Below are positions 7,893-17,301 of a stretch of DNA of 64,000 nt, in pieces. The position numbers were made by a program, and so were the translations under genes. Source of the DNA: Natronobacterium haloterrestre (lineage in GTDB: Archaea > Halobacteriota > Halobacteria > Halobacteriales > Natrialbaceae); the NCBI RefSeq assembly GCF_900112205.1, contig NZ_FOKW01000001.1:744001-808000 (forward strand). The letters run 5' to 3'. Position 1 is the stretch's first letter; the number at the start of each line of letters is the position of its first letter. The notes under the pieces are model-generated. The model searched no databases, had not been told where the DNA came from, and saw only the letters and a list, made by a program, of their open reading frames with translations.

Positions 7893-10082
7893 ATGACGAG
7901 GGACCGTCCGGCTCCGCCGGATCGCTGTCTACGGCTCCGGACCCGCGCGGAACGCGACGCGTTCGGCGCCGCGACCCACTACGCACGGGTTCACGACCTG
8001 TCGGAGCCACCCGAGTCGGCGTACCTCGAGGCACTGCCGGAAGCCAGACGCGAGATCCGTCGGCGACTCGTCCGGGGACTCCTTCGCGGTCGCCCGGCCG
8101 GCCTGCCGGACCACTGCGTCCTCGGGCCCGATCCGGACGCGGAGGCGATCCCCGACTGTCCGTCGCCGCTCCCGCGGCTGACGGCCGACCGGCTGCGGTC
8201 GCTCGTCGCGCCCACGTCGGACGGGCGTCGGCTGCTCGCTCTCCTGCCGTTTCCCGCCTCGGAGACAGTTCTCGTCGCGCCGATCGCAGTCAGGCACGGC
8301 TACGACCGCTACCGGTTCGCCGGGCCGGTGTATCGGTGGTCGGCGGACGCGGACGAACCCGCCGCTGTCGAGCACGCCCACCCGATCGACCTCGTTCCCC
8401 TGCTCGAGCGCGAAGGCGCGTTCGCCGACGCCGACCAGGCCGACCGGATCCGCGGCGAGTTGGCCGAGAGCGTCGCCAACCTCGCACTGGCGCGGCTCGC
8501 CGGAGCGGTCCAGGCGGGAGCGATCGACGACTCCGACGCGACCGCCTCCTCGCTCGAGCGTATCGCGAGCGGCGTCCGGTCCGCGGATCGGGCGACCGCG
8601 TTCGAACGGATCGTCACCGACGGCCACCCGTTCCACCCGGCCGGCAAGATCCGGCGCGGAACGACGCCCGCGGAGGGCCTCGCCTACGCGCCGGAGTTCA
8701 CCGATCGGATCGACCTCCGGTTCGTCGCGATAGAGCGGGCGGACGCCAAGGAGACGCGTGCGGACGGGAGCGATCGACTGACCGACCGCTTGCTCGCGAC
8801 GTTCGAGGGGCTCGAGAGGGCGCTCGAGCGTGCGATTCCCGCGGGACGAACCCCGGACGAGTACGCGATCGTTCCCGTCCACCCGCTCCAGTTCCACCGG
8901 ACGATCCCGGACCGGTACGCGGGGCGGATCGACGACGGTCGCGTCGTTCCGCTCCCGGACTACGCGCGCGGGGTGACTCCGCAACTCAACCTGCGGACGG
9001 TCGTCCCGTTCGGGACCGCCGACGGCCCGCTCCCACATCTCAAACTCGCGATCCCCGTCCAGACGACCAACGTCGTCCGGACTCTGTCGCCCCACGCCGT
9101 GACGAACGGGCCGCAGGTGACCGACGTCCTGCGTGCGATCGATCGCCGGGAGTCGTTCGGGACGCTGGGGTTCCTGGCCGAACCCGCAGCGACGTGTTAC
9201 CATCCGCCGGGCGGTCCCCATCCCGACGGCGAGGGGTTCGACGACGCGCGACACCTCTCCGGCCTCGTGCGGACGAACCCGGCCGCTCATCGGCTCGTCC
9301 CGGACGGGGCAGTGCCGGTCGTCGCCTCGAGTCTCGTCGCGAGCGATCCCGCGACCGGACGGCCGCTCGTGTGCGAGTTGATCGACCAGTTCCGACGGGC
9401 GGACCAGGTGACGATGCCGGACGTCGGGGCCGCGAAACCGTCGCTGGCCGCGGACCGCACCGACGAGGCCGCCCTCGAGTTCATCGAGCGGTACGCCGCG
9501 GTCGTCGTCCCCGAACAGCTCTCCCTGCTGTGTGAGTACGGCATCGCCCTCGAGAGTCACCTCCAGAACAGCCTGATCGTCGTCGACCGCGCCACAGCGA
9601 CCCCGCTGGCGACGCTGGTACGGGACCTCGGCGGAATCCGCGTCCACCGGAATCGGCTCGCGAGTCACGGACTCTCGATCGACCCCTACCCGGACTCGGA
9701 TCTGGACGCCGACGGCGAGGCCGACCTCCACCGGAAGCTGTACTACGCGCTCTTCCAGAACCACCTGGCCGAACTCGTCGCGACGGTGGCTCACGCCTAC
9801 GGGGTCGACGAGCGGGCCTGCTGGGAACGGATTCGGGCGCAGTGCGACCGGGCGTTCGAGCGGGTGCGGGCCGAGGGGGTCGCCCCGGACGAGCGAATCG
9901 CGCGGGACGAACGCGCGCTGTTCGAGGCCCCTGCGACCCACAAGGCGCTGACCGCGATGCGCCTGCAGGGCAAACGCCACGAGTACGTCACCAGCGAGGT
10001 CTCGAACCCGCTCTCGAGGGCGGGGAGAGAGCGGATCGAGCCGTCGGGGTCGCCACGGGCGTCGGAGTCGGAGTCGGAGTGA
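7893..10082 (+). CDS. IucA/IucC family NIS siderophore synthetase
   Basis: A 729-residue enzyme of the ATP-dependent, NRPS-independent siderophore synthetase family, which joins citrate or a derivative to an amine or hydroxamate. Characteristic elements in order: GHPFHPAGKIRRG ATP-binding motif (about 248-260), VPVHPLQFH (about 328-336), LKLAIPVQTTNVVRTLS (about 388-404), ALESHLQNSLIV (about 551-562), VRDLGGIRV (about 575-583) and the FhuF-like C-terminal domain with THKALTAMRLQGKRHEY. In haloarchaea these enzymes usually sit in an operon with diaminobutyrate genes, a hydroxylase and a second IucA/IucC protein; here none is adjacent. No clear iron-regulator operator was seen upstream. Confidence 0.92.
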   Translation: MTRDRPAPPDRCLRLRTRAERDAFGAATHYARVHDLSEPPESAYLEALPEARREIRRRLVRGLLRGRPAGLPDHCVLGPDPDAEAIPDCPSPLPRLTADRLRSLVAPTSDGRRLLALLPFPASETVLVAPIAVRHGYDRYRFAGPVYRWSADADEPAAVEHAHPIDLVPLLEREGAFADADQADRIRGELAESVANLALARLAGAVQAGAIDDSDATASSLERIASGVRSADRATAFERIVTDGHPFHPAGKIRRGTTPAEGLAYAPEFTDRIDLRFVAIERADAKETRADGSDRLTDRLLATFEGLERALERAIPAGRTPDEYAIVPVHPLQFHRTIPDRYAGRIDDGRVVPLPDYARGVTPQLNLRTVVPFGTADGPLPHLKLAIPVQTTNVVRTLSPHAVTNGPQVTDVLRAIDRRESFGTLGFLAEPAATCYHPPGGPHPDGEGFDDARHLSGLVRTNPAAHRLVPDGAVPVVASSLVASDPATGRPLVCELIDQFRRADQVTMPDVGAAKPSLAADRTDEAALEFIERYAAVVVPEQLSLLCEYGIALESHLQNSLIVVDRATATPLATLVRDLGGIRVHRNRLASHGLSIDPYPDSDLDADGEADLHRKLYYALFQNHLAELVATVAHAYGVDERACWERIRAQCDRAFERVRAEGVAPDERIARDERALFEAPATHKALTAMRLQGKRHEYVTSEVSNPLSRAGRERIEPSGSPRASESESE

Positions 10083-10142
10083 TGGCCGTTCGCGTCGGAA
10101 CCTCGCTACGCTTAACATACCCCGAGAGAGAATAGCAGACGA

Positions 10143-11384
10143 ATGCTCGAGGGAGTCAACGTCGCGCTCGGGGTGACCGGATCGATCGCGGCAGTCAAGA
10201 CGGTCGAACTCGCCCACGAGTTGCGACGCCGGGGTGCCGAGGTCCGGGCCGTGATGACCGACAGCGCGCGCGGTATCGTCCACCCGTGGGCCGTCGAGTT
10301 CGCGACCGACAACGACGTCGTCACCGAGATCACGGGCGCGGTCGAACACGTCGAACTCTGCGGTCGGGATGGCTGGGCCGACGTCTTCCTGATCGCCCCG
10401 GCGACGGCCAATACCGTCGGCAAGATCGCGAACGCGGTCGACGACACGCCGGTGACGACCTGCGCGACGACCGCCCTGGGTGCGGATACGCCGGTCGTGA
10501 TCGCCCCCGCGATGCACGAACCGATGTACGACCACCCGGGCGTCCTCGAGGCGATCGACGCCGTCGCCGAGTGGGGCGTCGCCTTCGTCGACCCGCGCGT
10601 CGAGGAGGAAAAGGCGAAGATCGCGAGCGAGGAGGCGATCGTCTGTGAGGTCGCCCGCGCCGCCGGCGACCGGCCGCTCGAGGGCGAGCACGTGGTCGTT
10701 ACGAGCGGCGCGACCGCCGAATCGATCGACCCGGTCCGCGTGCTCACGAACCGGTCGTCCGGACGAATGGGCCGGGCCGTCGCGCGGGCCTGCTACGTTC
10801 GCGGCGCGGACGTAACGCTCGTCCACGGGGTCGTCGGCCCGCAGTCGCTCGAGCGGTCGGCCGAGACGCCCGCGTCGGTCCCCTACGCCGACGTCCAGCA
10901 GGTCGAAACCGCCGCGGGGATGCTCGCGGCGACTCGCGAGGCGTGTCTCGGCGACGGGACCGGAAACGACACGCACGAAACCGGGGCCGACGCGCTCGTC
11001 TCCGCGGCCGCGATCGGCGACTACACGGTCGAGACCAGCGAGGAGAAGATCCGGTCCGGACAGGACCTGGAACTCGAGTTCGAGCCGACGCCGAAGCTCA
11101 TCGACGAGATCCGCGCCGACCGACCGGAACTCCCGATCGTCGGCTTCAAAGCCGAGACCGCCGGGGACGAAAGCACGATGATCGACCGGGCACGCGAAAC
11201 GCTCGAGCGGACCGACCTCGCGTTCGTCGTCGCCAACGACGCGAGCGTGATGGGCGCGGACCGAACGAAGGCGCTGTTCGTCCACGAGGAGGACGCCGCC
11301 CGGTACGAGGGGACGAAGGCGGGCCTGGCAGGCGAAATCGCAGATTCGCTCGTCGTGGTATTGGGGGACGACCGGCCGGACTGA
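10143..11384 (+). CDS. coaBC: CoaBC: phosphopantothenoylcysteine decarboxylase / phosphopantothenate-cysteine ligase
   Basis: A 413-residue bifunctional enzyme for the middle steps of coenzyme A synthesis. The N-terminal flavoprotein half shows VTGSIAAVKTVELA (residues 10-23), the decarboxylase signature APATANTVGKIANAVDD and the PAMHEPMYDHP loop (a variant of PAMNxxMW). The C-terminal CTP-dependent ligase half begins near 190 (VVTSGATAESIDPVRVLTNRSSGRMG) and contains VSAAAIGDYTV and the KIRS substrate loop. ATAGCAG-rich sequence and a CTTAACATA element precede the ATG. Length is normal. Confidence 0.94.
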   Translation: MLEGVNVALGVTGSIAAVKTVELAHELRRRGAEVRAVMTDSARGIVHPWAVEFATDNDVVTEITGAVEHVELCGRDGWADVFLIAPATANTVGKIANAVDDTPVTTCATTALGADTPVVIAPAMHEPMYDHPGVLEAIDAVAEWGVAFVDPRVEEEKAKIASEEAIVCEVARAAGDRPLEGEHVVVTSGATAESIDPVRVLTNRSSGRMGRAVARACYVRGADVTLVHGVVGPQSLERSAETPASVPYADVQQVETAAGMLAATREACLGDGTGNDTHETGADALVSAAAIGDYTVETSEEKIRSGQDLELEFEPTPKLIDEIRADRPELPIVGFKAETAGDESTMIDRARETLERTDLAFVVANDASVMGADRTKALFVHEEDAARYEGTKAGLAGEIADSLVVVLGDDRPD

Positions 11385-11491
11385 CCGACCGTCACCGTGG
11401 CGTGGTATTATATAGGAGGCGTTCCTGCCACGAACTGATGGGTGAACGGGTAGAATCGGGGTTATCCCCGATCGACACCGCGAGGTGATCC

Positions 11492-12163
11492 GTGGTGGCA
11501 CAGACACAGCGAAACGACAGCCGTAGCCACGAGGACGGCGAGAGCGAGGCCGATGGAGACAACGGTTCGGCTGCCGCCGGCGGAACCGAGGCCGATGGGT
11601 CCCCCACCGATCGCATCCCCGATCTCTCCAAGGGCGAAGTCTTCGAGGTGCTGCGCAACCAGCGCCGACGGTACGTCCTCCACTTCCTGAAGCGGGACGA
11701 GCGACCCGTCGAACTCGGCGACCTCGCACAGCAGATCGCGGCCTGGGAGTACGAGACGACCCTCGAGGGCGTCACCCCCGAACAGCGCAAACGGGTGTAC
11801 ACGACGCTCCAGCAGACGCACCTGCCGAAGATGGACGAGGCCGGCATCCTCACGTTCGATTCGGATCGCGGCGTCATCGAGGCGACCGATCGCACCCGCG
11901 ACATCAGCGTCTACCTCGAGATCGTCCCCGGCCGGGAGTTCGCGTGGCGGGAACTGTACCTGTCGCTGGGCGCGATCAGTTGTGCGCTCGTCGCGGCACT
12001 CTGGGTCGGGATCTATCCACTGACGGTCCTGTCGATGCTGACCTGGACGGCGATCATCGCCGTGACGGTTACCGCAACTGCGATCGCTCACATCTACCAC
12101 GAACGGCACATGCGGCTCGGTCACGGCGAGCAGCCGCCGGAGTTGAGCTACGGCGGGGAGTAA
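11492..12163 (+). CDS. DUF7344-type winged-helix protein with two C-terminal membrane helices
   Basis: A 223-residue haloarchaeal family member. After a ~45-residue acidic, low-complexity N-terminus comes a winged-helix-like domain (SKGEVFEVLRNQRRRYVLHF, about 50-69; then the recognition region TPEQRKRVYTTLQQTHLPKM), typical of DUF7344 putative regulators. Two hydrophobic segments follow (about 157-175 and 178-198), so the predicted regulator is membrane-tethered. The start is GTG (two in tandem at 11492 and 11495), with the GAGGTGA-like sequence at 11482 as a possible ribosome site. Target genes unknown. Confidence 0.75.
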   Translation: MVAQTQRNDSRSHEDGESEADGDNGSAAAGGTEADGSPTDRIPDLSKGEVFEVLRNQRRRYVLHFLKRDERPVELGDLAQQIAAWEYETTLEGVTPEQRKRVYTTLQQTHLPKMDEAGILTFDSDRGVIEATDRTRDISVYLEIVPGREFAWRELYLSLGAISCALVAALWVGIYPLTVLSMLTWTAIIAVTVTATAIAHIYHERHMRLGHGEQPPELSYGGE

Positions 12164-12282
12164 CCGTTCCCCCGGGCTGGTTTTCCCTCGAGGCGTTCCC
12201 TTCAGGGACGGCGTTCGAGGCGAGTGCGCCGCCGCGTCGCGTGTCGACGGGTATCACGTGGCGACAGCGCCACGTATCGTCA

Positions 12283-12291
12283 ACTTTTACT
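12283..12291 (+). promoter_or_regulatory. TATA-like element of the phosphoribosyltransferase gene
   Basis: ACTTTTACT about 27 bp before the ATG at 12314, consistent with a leaderless transcript. Confidence 0.45.
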
Positions 12292-12313
12292 CCGATACCG
12301 ACCGACCGACGAC

Positions 12314-12880
12314 ATGGATCAACTGAAGCAGTCGCTCCTCGACGCGCCGATCATCGAGAAAGACGGCTACCACTACTTCGTCCATCCGATCAGCGACGGG
12401 CTTCCGAAACTCGATCCGGGCCTCCTCCGGGAGATCGTCATCGGAATCATCCGAAAGGCCGAACTCGAGGACGTCGACCGGATCGTCACGCCGGCGGCGA
12501 TGGGGATCCACATCTCCACGGCGGTCTCGCTGATGACGGACATTCCGCTGACGGTCATCCGCAAGCGCGAGTACGGGCTCGAACACGAGGTCGCGATCTC
12601 CCAGAAGACAGGGTACTCCGAGAACGAGATGTACATCAACGACGTCCGCGAAGGCGAGCGCGTGCTCGTGCTCGACGACGTGCTCTCGACCGGCGGCACG
12701 CTCGCGTCCGTCCTCGACGCCCTGGACGAGATCGGCGCGGAGGTCGTCGACACCGTCGCCGTCATCAAGAAGGAGGGCGGCGAAAACAAGGTCGACGACG
12801 CCGGCTACGACGTCAAGACGCTGATCAACGTCGACGTCGTCGACGGCGAGGTCGTCATCGTCGACGAGACCGGCGACTGA
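12314..12880 (+). CDS. hpt: Archaeal hypoxanthine/guanine (purine) phosphoribosyltransferase
   Basis: A 188-residue purine salvage enzyme that transfers ribose 5-phosphate from PRPP to a purine base. The PRPP-binding signature [16 protein letters not shown] is at about residues 116-131, and [14 protein letters not shown] and the [12 protein letters not shown] loop match archaeal Hpt/APRT-like proteins. The ATG follows a TATA-like element at normal distance, which rejects the longer in-frame GTG/ATG extension upstream. The exact base preference (hypoxanthine, guanine or adenine) cannot be read from the sequence. Confidence 0.88.
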   Translation: MDQLKQSLLDAPIIEKDGYHYFVHPISDGLPKLDPGLLREIVIGIIRKAELEDVDRIVTPAAMGIHISTAVSLMTDIPLTVIRKREYGLEHEVAISQKTGYSENEMYINDVREGERVLVLDDVLSTGGTLASVLDALDEIGAEVVDTVAVIKKEGGENKVDDAGYDVKTLINVDVVDGEVVIVDETGD

Positions 12881-13285
12881 CCGTCCCGTCCCGTTCCGTC
12901 CCCTCTCGGCCGTCCATCCCGGACGTCGTCCGAAATTAGCGACCGACGCCGATCCAGGCACCCGGAGTGGGTCGAACGTCGCTCCGTCCCGCAAACTCGA
13001 GGTCGAGGCCGAGGTCGAGGTTAAGGTCGGGGTCCGACCGACGTCGAAGCCCCGCACCGGCCGGGCGAAGGAACCAGAGTGGACTACCGCGTGGGTACCC
13101 TTCCCGCGGACGACTCGCTCGGCACCGTTCGCTCCGTTTTCGTTCGCATACTGGGTTCTATTTGTACACTTCGAGCGTGATTTCTGTCCGGTATCTCATC
13201 TAAACGGTAGAAAACAATGGTTCCGTTTGTCGCAGGCGGCGAACGGAGAAAACATAGGGAGTCTCGAACCGGAGAAAAACAATAC
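12881..13285. other. Gene-free stretch upstream of the ABC transporter operon
   Basis: About 400 bp without a convincing gene. The first half is GC-rich and has short GGTCGAGG-type direct repeats (about 12999-13030). From about 13140 it becomes clearly AT-richer and ends in the promoter of the transporter operon. Confidence 0.6.
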
Positions 13286-13295
13286 AACTATAAGG
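13286..13295 (+). promoter_or_regulatory. TATA-like promoter of the dipeptide ABC transporter operon
   Basis: AACTATAAGG, 23-32 bp before the ATG at 13318, inside an AT-rich stretch unusual for this genome. It is the likely promoter for the five-gene operon 13318-19929. Confidence 0.55.
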
Positions 13296-13317
13296 TAGTA
13301 TTCCCGATTGGGGATTC

Positions 13318-15258
13318 ATGGTGCAGAATAACAATCAGTCGGGACGCGGTATCAACCGACGCCAAGTCCTACAGGGGGTAGGCGGTGCTGGCATCGTCGC
13401 AGTCGCCGGGTGCCTCGGTGATGAAGAAGAGGAAGGAGACGCGCCGTTCCAGATTCAACTGGAAGTCAACGCTGACAACGACGACCGCGTTCAGATGGTG
13501 GAACTGATCGCGGAGTCGATGGAACAGACCGGTTATTTCGATACTACGATCGAGACCTACGAGTGGAACACGTACGTCGGACGTCTCCTCGACACCGAGT
13601 ACGCCGACCGCGGCCACATCGCGTGTATCGGCCTGTCGGGGACGTTCAACCCAGAAAGTTTCTGTAACGCCCTCCACCACTCGAGCAACCACGGGCAGTG
13701 TTGTAACCTCCAGGGGATCAACGATCCCGAGCTCGACGAGATGATGGACAGCGCCCGGTACGACATGGACGTCGTCGACGACCCCGAACTCCGTGCCGAG
13801 CGCTACGACGAGGTCTGGGAGCGACTCGCCGAGAAGCGATACAGCTCGATCACCCACTTCGACCTGCTCGCGCCCGTGATGTCCAACGACCTGCACGGGT
13901 ACAGCACGTACCCGTTCACGGAGGGCCTGTTCAGTTACGGACTCTACGCGCCCGAGGACGAACAGGTCTCCTGGCTCGACCGCGACAGCGACGCCACGCC
14001 GGAGGAGACGGGTCTCGGCGACCTGCAGGAAGGCGGAACGCTCCGGATCGGTGCCGGCGCGAACGTCGATTCCTACGACCCGCCGTACAGCAACGACACG
14101 ACGTCGACGATGGCCCAGAACTTCGTCTTCGAGCAACTCATTACCTCCGACGCCGACGGGAACGTGTATCCGTGGCTCGCCGAGGACTACGAACTCGTCG
14201 AGACCCAGGACATCGACCGGACCGCCTACGAGGAGTACATGATCTCGGTCGGTGCCGACGAAGAAGGCGTCCTCGACACGGACGAGCAGATCATCGTCCA
14301 GCACCCCGAAGACGATCCGTTCGGGGACGACGAGGTCCGCGTCCTCACGCCCGAACAGGCCGGCGAGGCCGTCGCGGACGGCACCTTCGGGATGCAGTTC
14401 CAGTACGACATCCGCGAGGGCGTCGAGTTCCACAACGGCGAGGAACTCACCGCCGAACACGTCGTCCGCTCCTACGAGCGCTACGAGAACTCCGACCTCT
14501 CGGCCCAGACGTTCGACTCCGCGCTTTACGTCGAGGAAGTCGACGACTACACCGTCAACATCTACGCGCAGGTTCCGGACGCCGAGGCCGAGCGGGAACT
14601 CCCCGCCGTCTACATCCACTCGCTGGAACAGGTCGACCTCGAGGGCGGCGACCTGGACCCGCGACAGGGTAACGAACCCATCGGTACCGGCCCCTACGAG
14701 TTCGAGGAGTTCGTCGACGAGCAGTACGCCGAGTACTCCAAGTTCGACAACTACTGGACCGAGGAACTCGGCGTGGACTCGATCGACTGGTTCGACGGTC
14801 CCTCGGAGTTCCCCGACGGTCCGGTCATCGAGGAGATCGAGTTCGAGATCGTCCCCGACGACGCGACCCGCTCGGGTGCGCTCCAGAACGAGGAGATCGA
14901 CGTCACCTACGGACTCGCGACGGCGACGCTTGACGACTTCGAGCAGTCCGACGGCTTCTTCATCGATTCCGTCGAGACCGGCGGCTACGAGTACATCCAG
15001 TACCCGGTCAACGTCGAGCCGTGGGACGACGAGCGACTCCGCAAGGCAGTCAACCACCTCGTCCCGCGAGAACGGATCGTCGAGAACGTCCTCAACGGCT
15101 GGGCTCGACCGGCCTGGACCGACATCCCGCAACTCGCCGAGGAGGCAGGGACGGCCGACCCCGAGGCGCTCGAGCAGGAGATCAAGCCGACCAACGAGTA
15201 CGATCCCGAGCGCGCGGAAGAGCTGCTCGATGAGGTAGTCGAAGAGTACGACCTCTAA
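13318..15258 (+). CDS. Circularly permuted dipeptide-type (SBP_bac_5) substrate-binding lipoprotein
   Basis: A 646-residue extracellular solute-binding protein that should deliver peptides to the downstream permease. It has a Tat signal (NRRQVLQG, 18-25) and a lipobox (VAGC, Cys 36). The domain order is rearranged. Directly after the signal, residues 42-225 correspond to the C-terminal part of DppA-type proteins (APFQIQLEV; ETYEWNTYVGRL near 79-90; GLSGTFNPESF; CNALHHSSNHGQCCN). A short linker then leads, at 239, to the normal N-terminal start GGTLRIGAGANVDSYDPP, and the protein runs to the central AVNHLVPRERIV (577-588) and stops after YDPERAEELLDEV (628-640). In DppA that helix continues straight into the strand placed here at residue 42. 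The operon is intact, so the gene is probably functional. Confidence 0.88.
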   Translation: MVQNNNQSGRGINRRQVLQGVGGAGIVAVAGCLGDEEEEGDAPFQIQLEVNADNDDRVQMVELIAESMEQTGYFDTTIETYEWNTYVGRLLDTEYADRGHIACIGLSGTFNPESFCNALHHSSNHGQCCNLQGINDPELDEMMDSARYDMDVVDDPELRAERYDEVWERLAEKRYSSITHFDLLAPVMSNDLHGYSTYPFTEGLFSYGLYAPEDEQVSWLDRDSDATPEETGLGDLQEGGTLRIGAGANVDSYDPPYSNDTTSTMAQNFVFEQLITSDADGNVYPWLAEDYELVETQDIDRTAYEEYMISVGADEEGVLDTDEQIIVQHPEDDPFGDDEVRVLTPEQAGEAVADGTFGMQFQYDIREGVEFHNGEELTAEHVVRSYERYENSDLSAQTFDSALYVEEVDDYTVNIYAQVPDAEAERELPAVYIHSLEQVDLEGGDLDPRQGNEPIGTGPYEFEEFVDEQYAEYSKFDNYWTEELGVDSIDWFDGPSEFPDGPVIEEIEFEIVPDDATRSGALQNEEIDVTYGLATATLDDFEQSDGFFIDSVETGGYEYIQYPVNVEPWDDERLRKAVNHLVPRERIVENVLNGWARPAWTDIPQLAEEAGTADPEALEQEIKPTNEYDPERAEELLDEVVEEYDL

Positions 15259-15305
15259 GGTCGAAACCGCCCGCTATCCCGTAATTTCGTACGTATGTAT
15301 CCATC

Positions 15306-16262
15306 ATGAGTTTACGACGTTTCATACTGAAACGGTTCCTCTCGATCATACCGATACTGTTCGGTGTATCGGTCATCACGTTCGCGCTCGTTCATCTAAC
15401 ACCGGGTGATCCGATCAGCCAGATGGTCGGGTTGAATCCCGATATGACGGCCGCCGACGAGGCACGCCTCCGGGCTCGCTACGGGCTCGACGGTCCGATC
15501 TGGCAGCAGTACCTGACGTGGATGGAGAACGTCGTCGTCGGCGATTTCGGTGAGGAGATCAGTACCGGACGGGACGTCACCGAGATCATCATGACGCGAC
15601 TGCCGGAAACGATCGTGCTCGGCCTGTTCGGCTGGGCGTTCGGACTGATCATCGCCATCCCGTCCGGGATCTACGCGGCGGTCAACAAGGACAAGCTCGG
15701 CGACACGATCAGCCGGTTCCTCGCCCTGTCCGGCATCTCGATCCCCAACTTCTGGCTCGGGCTGATGCTGATCCTGATCGGGTCGCTGTGGCTCGGCTGG
15801 TGGAACGTGTTGCCCCCCTCGCGGCAGCCGCTGTACCACCCGGACATGCTGTGGTACCTGCTGCTCCCGGGGATCACGATCGGGACTGCGTCGGCGGCGT
15901 CGATCATGCGCGTCATGCGCACCTCGATGGCCGAGGAGATGAACAAGGAGTACGTGACGGCGGCCCGCGCGAAGGGACTGCCCGAGCGGTCGGTCGTGCT
16001 CAAGCACGTCCTCCGTAACTCCCTGATCTCGGTCGTTACCCTCGCGGCGACGCTGACCGCAAGCATCGTCTCCGGGTCGGTCGTCGTGGAGTACGTCTTC
16101 AACTGGCCGGGTCTCGGCATGGAGTTCGTCGAGGCGATCAACGGTCGAGAGGTCAATCTCATCATGGCGATCACCCTGTTTTTCGGGGTTACTATCATCA
16201 TCGCGAATCTGGTAGCAGACATCATGTACGCGGTACTCGATCCGAGGATCAGATATGACTAG
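15306..16262 (+). CDS. dppB: ABC transporter permease, DppB/OppB type
   Basis: A 318-residue inner-membrane permease. The N-terminal helix (FILKRFLSIIPILFGVSVITFALVHL) and the RYGLDGPIWQQYLTWMENVVVGDFG segment are diagnostic of the DppB/OppB family. The EAA-type cytoplasmic loop EEMNKEYVTAARAKGLPERSV (about 214-234) contacts the ATPases. About six membrane helices. It starts 47 bp after the binding-protein gene and overlaps the next permease by 8 bp. Confidence 0.93.
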   Translation: MSLRRFILKRFLSIIPILFGVSVITFALVHLTPGDPISQMVGLNPDMTAADEARLRARYGLDGPIWQQYLTWMENVVVGDFGEEISTGRDVTEIIMTRLPETIVLGLFGWAFGLIIAIPSGIYAAVNKDKLGDTISRFLALSGISIPNFWLGLMLILIGSLWLGWWNVLPPSRQPLYHPDMLWYLLLPGITIGTASAASIMRVMRTSMAEEMNKEYVTAARAKGLPERSVVLKHVLRNSLISVVTLAATLTASIVSGSVVVEYVFNWPGLGMEFVEAINGREVNLIMAITLFFGVTIIIANLVADIMYAVLDPRIRYD

Positions 16263-17301
16263 GAAGATTTCCGCAGAGCGTGGCCGGATCCAGATCAGCG
16301 GTTTCGACGCGGAGAAAGTCGAACAGCGCGAACCGCTTTCGGACTGGACCGAAGAGTCCGGCGACGAGACCCAGACGCGGTGGCAACGGGGCTGGGAACG
16401 GTTCAAACGGAACCGAACCGCGCTGATCGGCCTCGCTGTCGTCGCCTTCCTCTCACTGGTGGCGATCTTCGCGCGGCCGATCTCGGTGATGGGGACGACC
16501 GTCCAGCCGTTCTCACTCGCCCCGTACGATCCGGCGGCGATCCTCTACCTTCAGGATCCCTCGATCGGCGTGTACGACCCGCCGTCGTCCACGAACTGGA
16601 TGGGGACGGACGCGTCCGGCCGGGACCTGTTCTCCCGGCTCCTCTATGGCGGCCGATACAGCATCTCGATCGGGTTCATCGTCGTCGTGATCACGGCATC
16701 GTTCGGCACGATCTACGGTGCCGTGTCGGGGTACTACGGCGGCTGGACCGACGAGATCATGATGCGTATCGTCGACACGATCTTCGCGTTCCCGTTCCTG
16801 GTCATGGCGCTGGTCATCGTCGCGATGCTCGGCGGTGGCTACTGGCAACTCGTGCTCGCGTTCTCGCTTGTCGGCTGGGCGAGCTACGCCCGTCTGATCC
16901 GCGGCGAGGTGCTGAAGGTCAAGGAAAACGAGTACGTGATGGCCGCCAAGGCCCTCGGTGCACGCGACAAATCCGTGATCTTCAGACACATCGTTCCGAA
17001 CGCGATGCCGCCGTTGCTGGTCGTCGCGTCGCTGAACGTCGGGACCGTCGTGATCGGCGTCGCGGCGCTTGGCTTCCTCGGCTTCGGGATGCCCCCGGGC
17101 AGCGCGGAGTGGGGGACCATGCTCGACCAGACCCGCGAGACCCTCATTCAGGGTCCCGACGGCACGATCCCCTGGTGGGCGACGGTGTTCCCAGGCATGG
17201 CTATCTTCATGTTCGTGATGGCGATGAACATGATCGGTGACGGAATCAACGACGCGCTCGACGCCCAGGAGACGGGCGCGGGTCAACAGGGTGGTGCCTG
17301 A
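16255..17301 (+). CDS. dppC: ABC transporter permease, DppC/OppC type
   Basis: A 348-residue second permease. A hydrophilic N-terminus of about 50 residues precedes the first helix after WERFKRNRTALIGL. The family motif NWMGTDASGRDLFSRLLYGGRYSI (about 113-136) and the EAA loop GEVLKVKENEYVMAAKALGARDKS are clear, with about six helices. Its ATG lies within the end of dppB (8 bp overlap) and its TGA overlaps the next ATG by one base (TGATG), so the operon is tightly coupled. Confidence 0.93.
   Translation: MTRKISAERGRIQISGFDAEKVEQREPLSDWTEESGDETQTRWQRGWERFKRNRTALIGLAVVAFLSLVAIFARPISVMGTTVQPFSLAPYDPAAILYLQDPSIGVYDPPSSTNWMGTDASGRDLFSRLLYGGRYSISIGFIVVVITASFGTIYGAVSGYYGGWTDEIMMRIVDTIFAFPFLVMALVIVAMLGGGYWQLVLAFSLVGWASYARLIRGEVLKVKENEYVMAAKALGARDKSVIFRHIVPNAMPPLLVVASLNVGTVVIGVAALGFLGFGMPPGSAEWGTMLDQTRETLIQGPDGTIPWWATVFPGMAIFMFVMAMNMIGDGINDALDAQETGAGQQGGA

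Noticed and set aside
7929..11729. Very long open frame antisense to the siderophore synthetase, CoaBC and regulator genes
   Set aside because: Runs through three real genes on the opposite strand with Arg/Asp-rich, non-conserved sequence; typical of high-GC DNA with third-base bias.
12999..13030. GGTCGAGG-like short repeats as a CRISPR or regulatory array
   Set aside because: Units too short and irregular, no spacers; fits local GC bias. No CRISPR array seen in the window.
13369..15132. Long frame antisense to the binding-protein gene
   Set aside because: Explained by codon bias; the sense strand has signal peptide, lipobox and family motifs.
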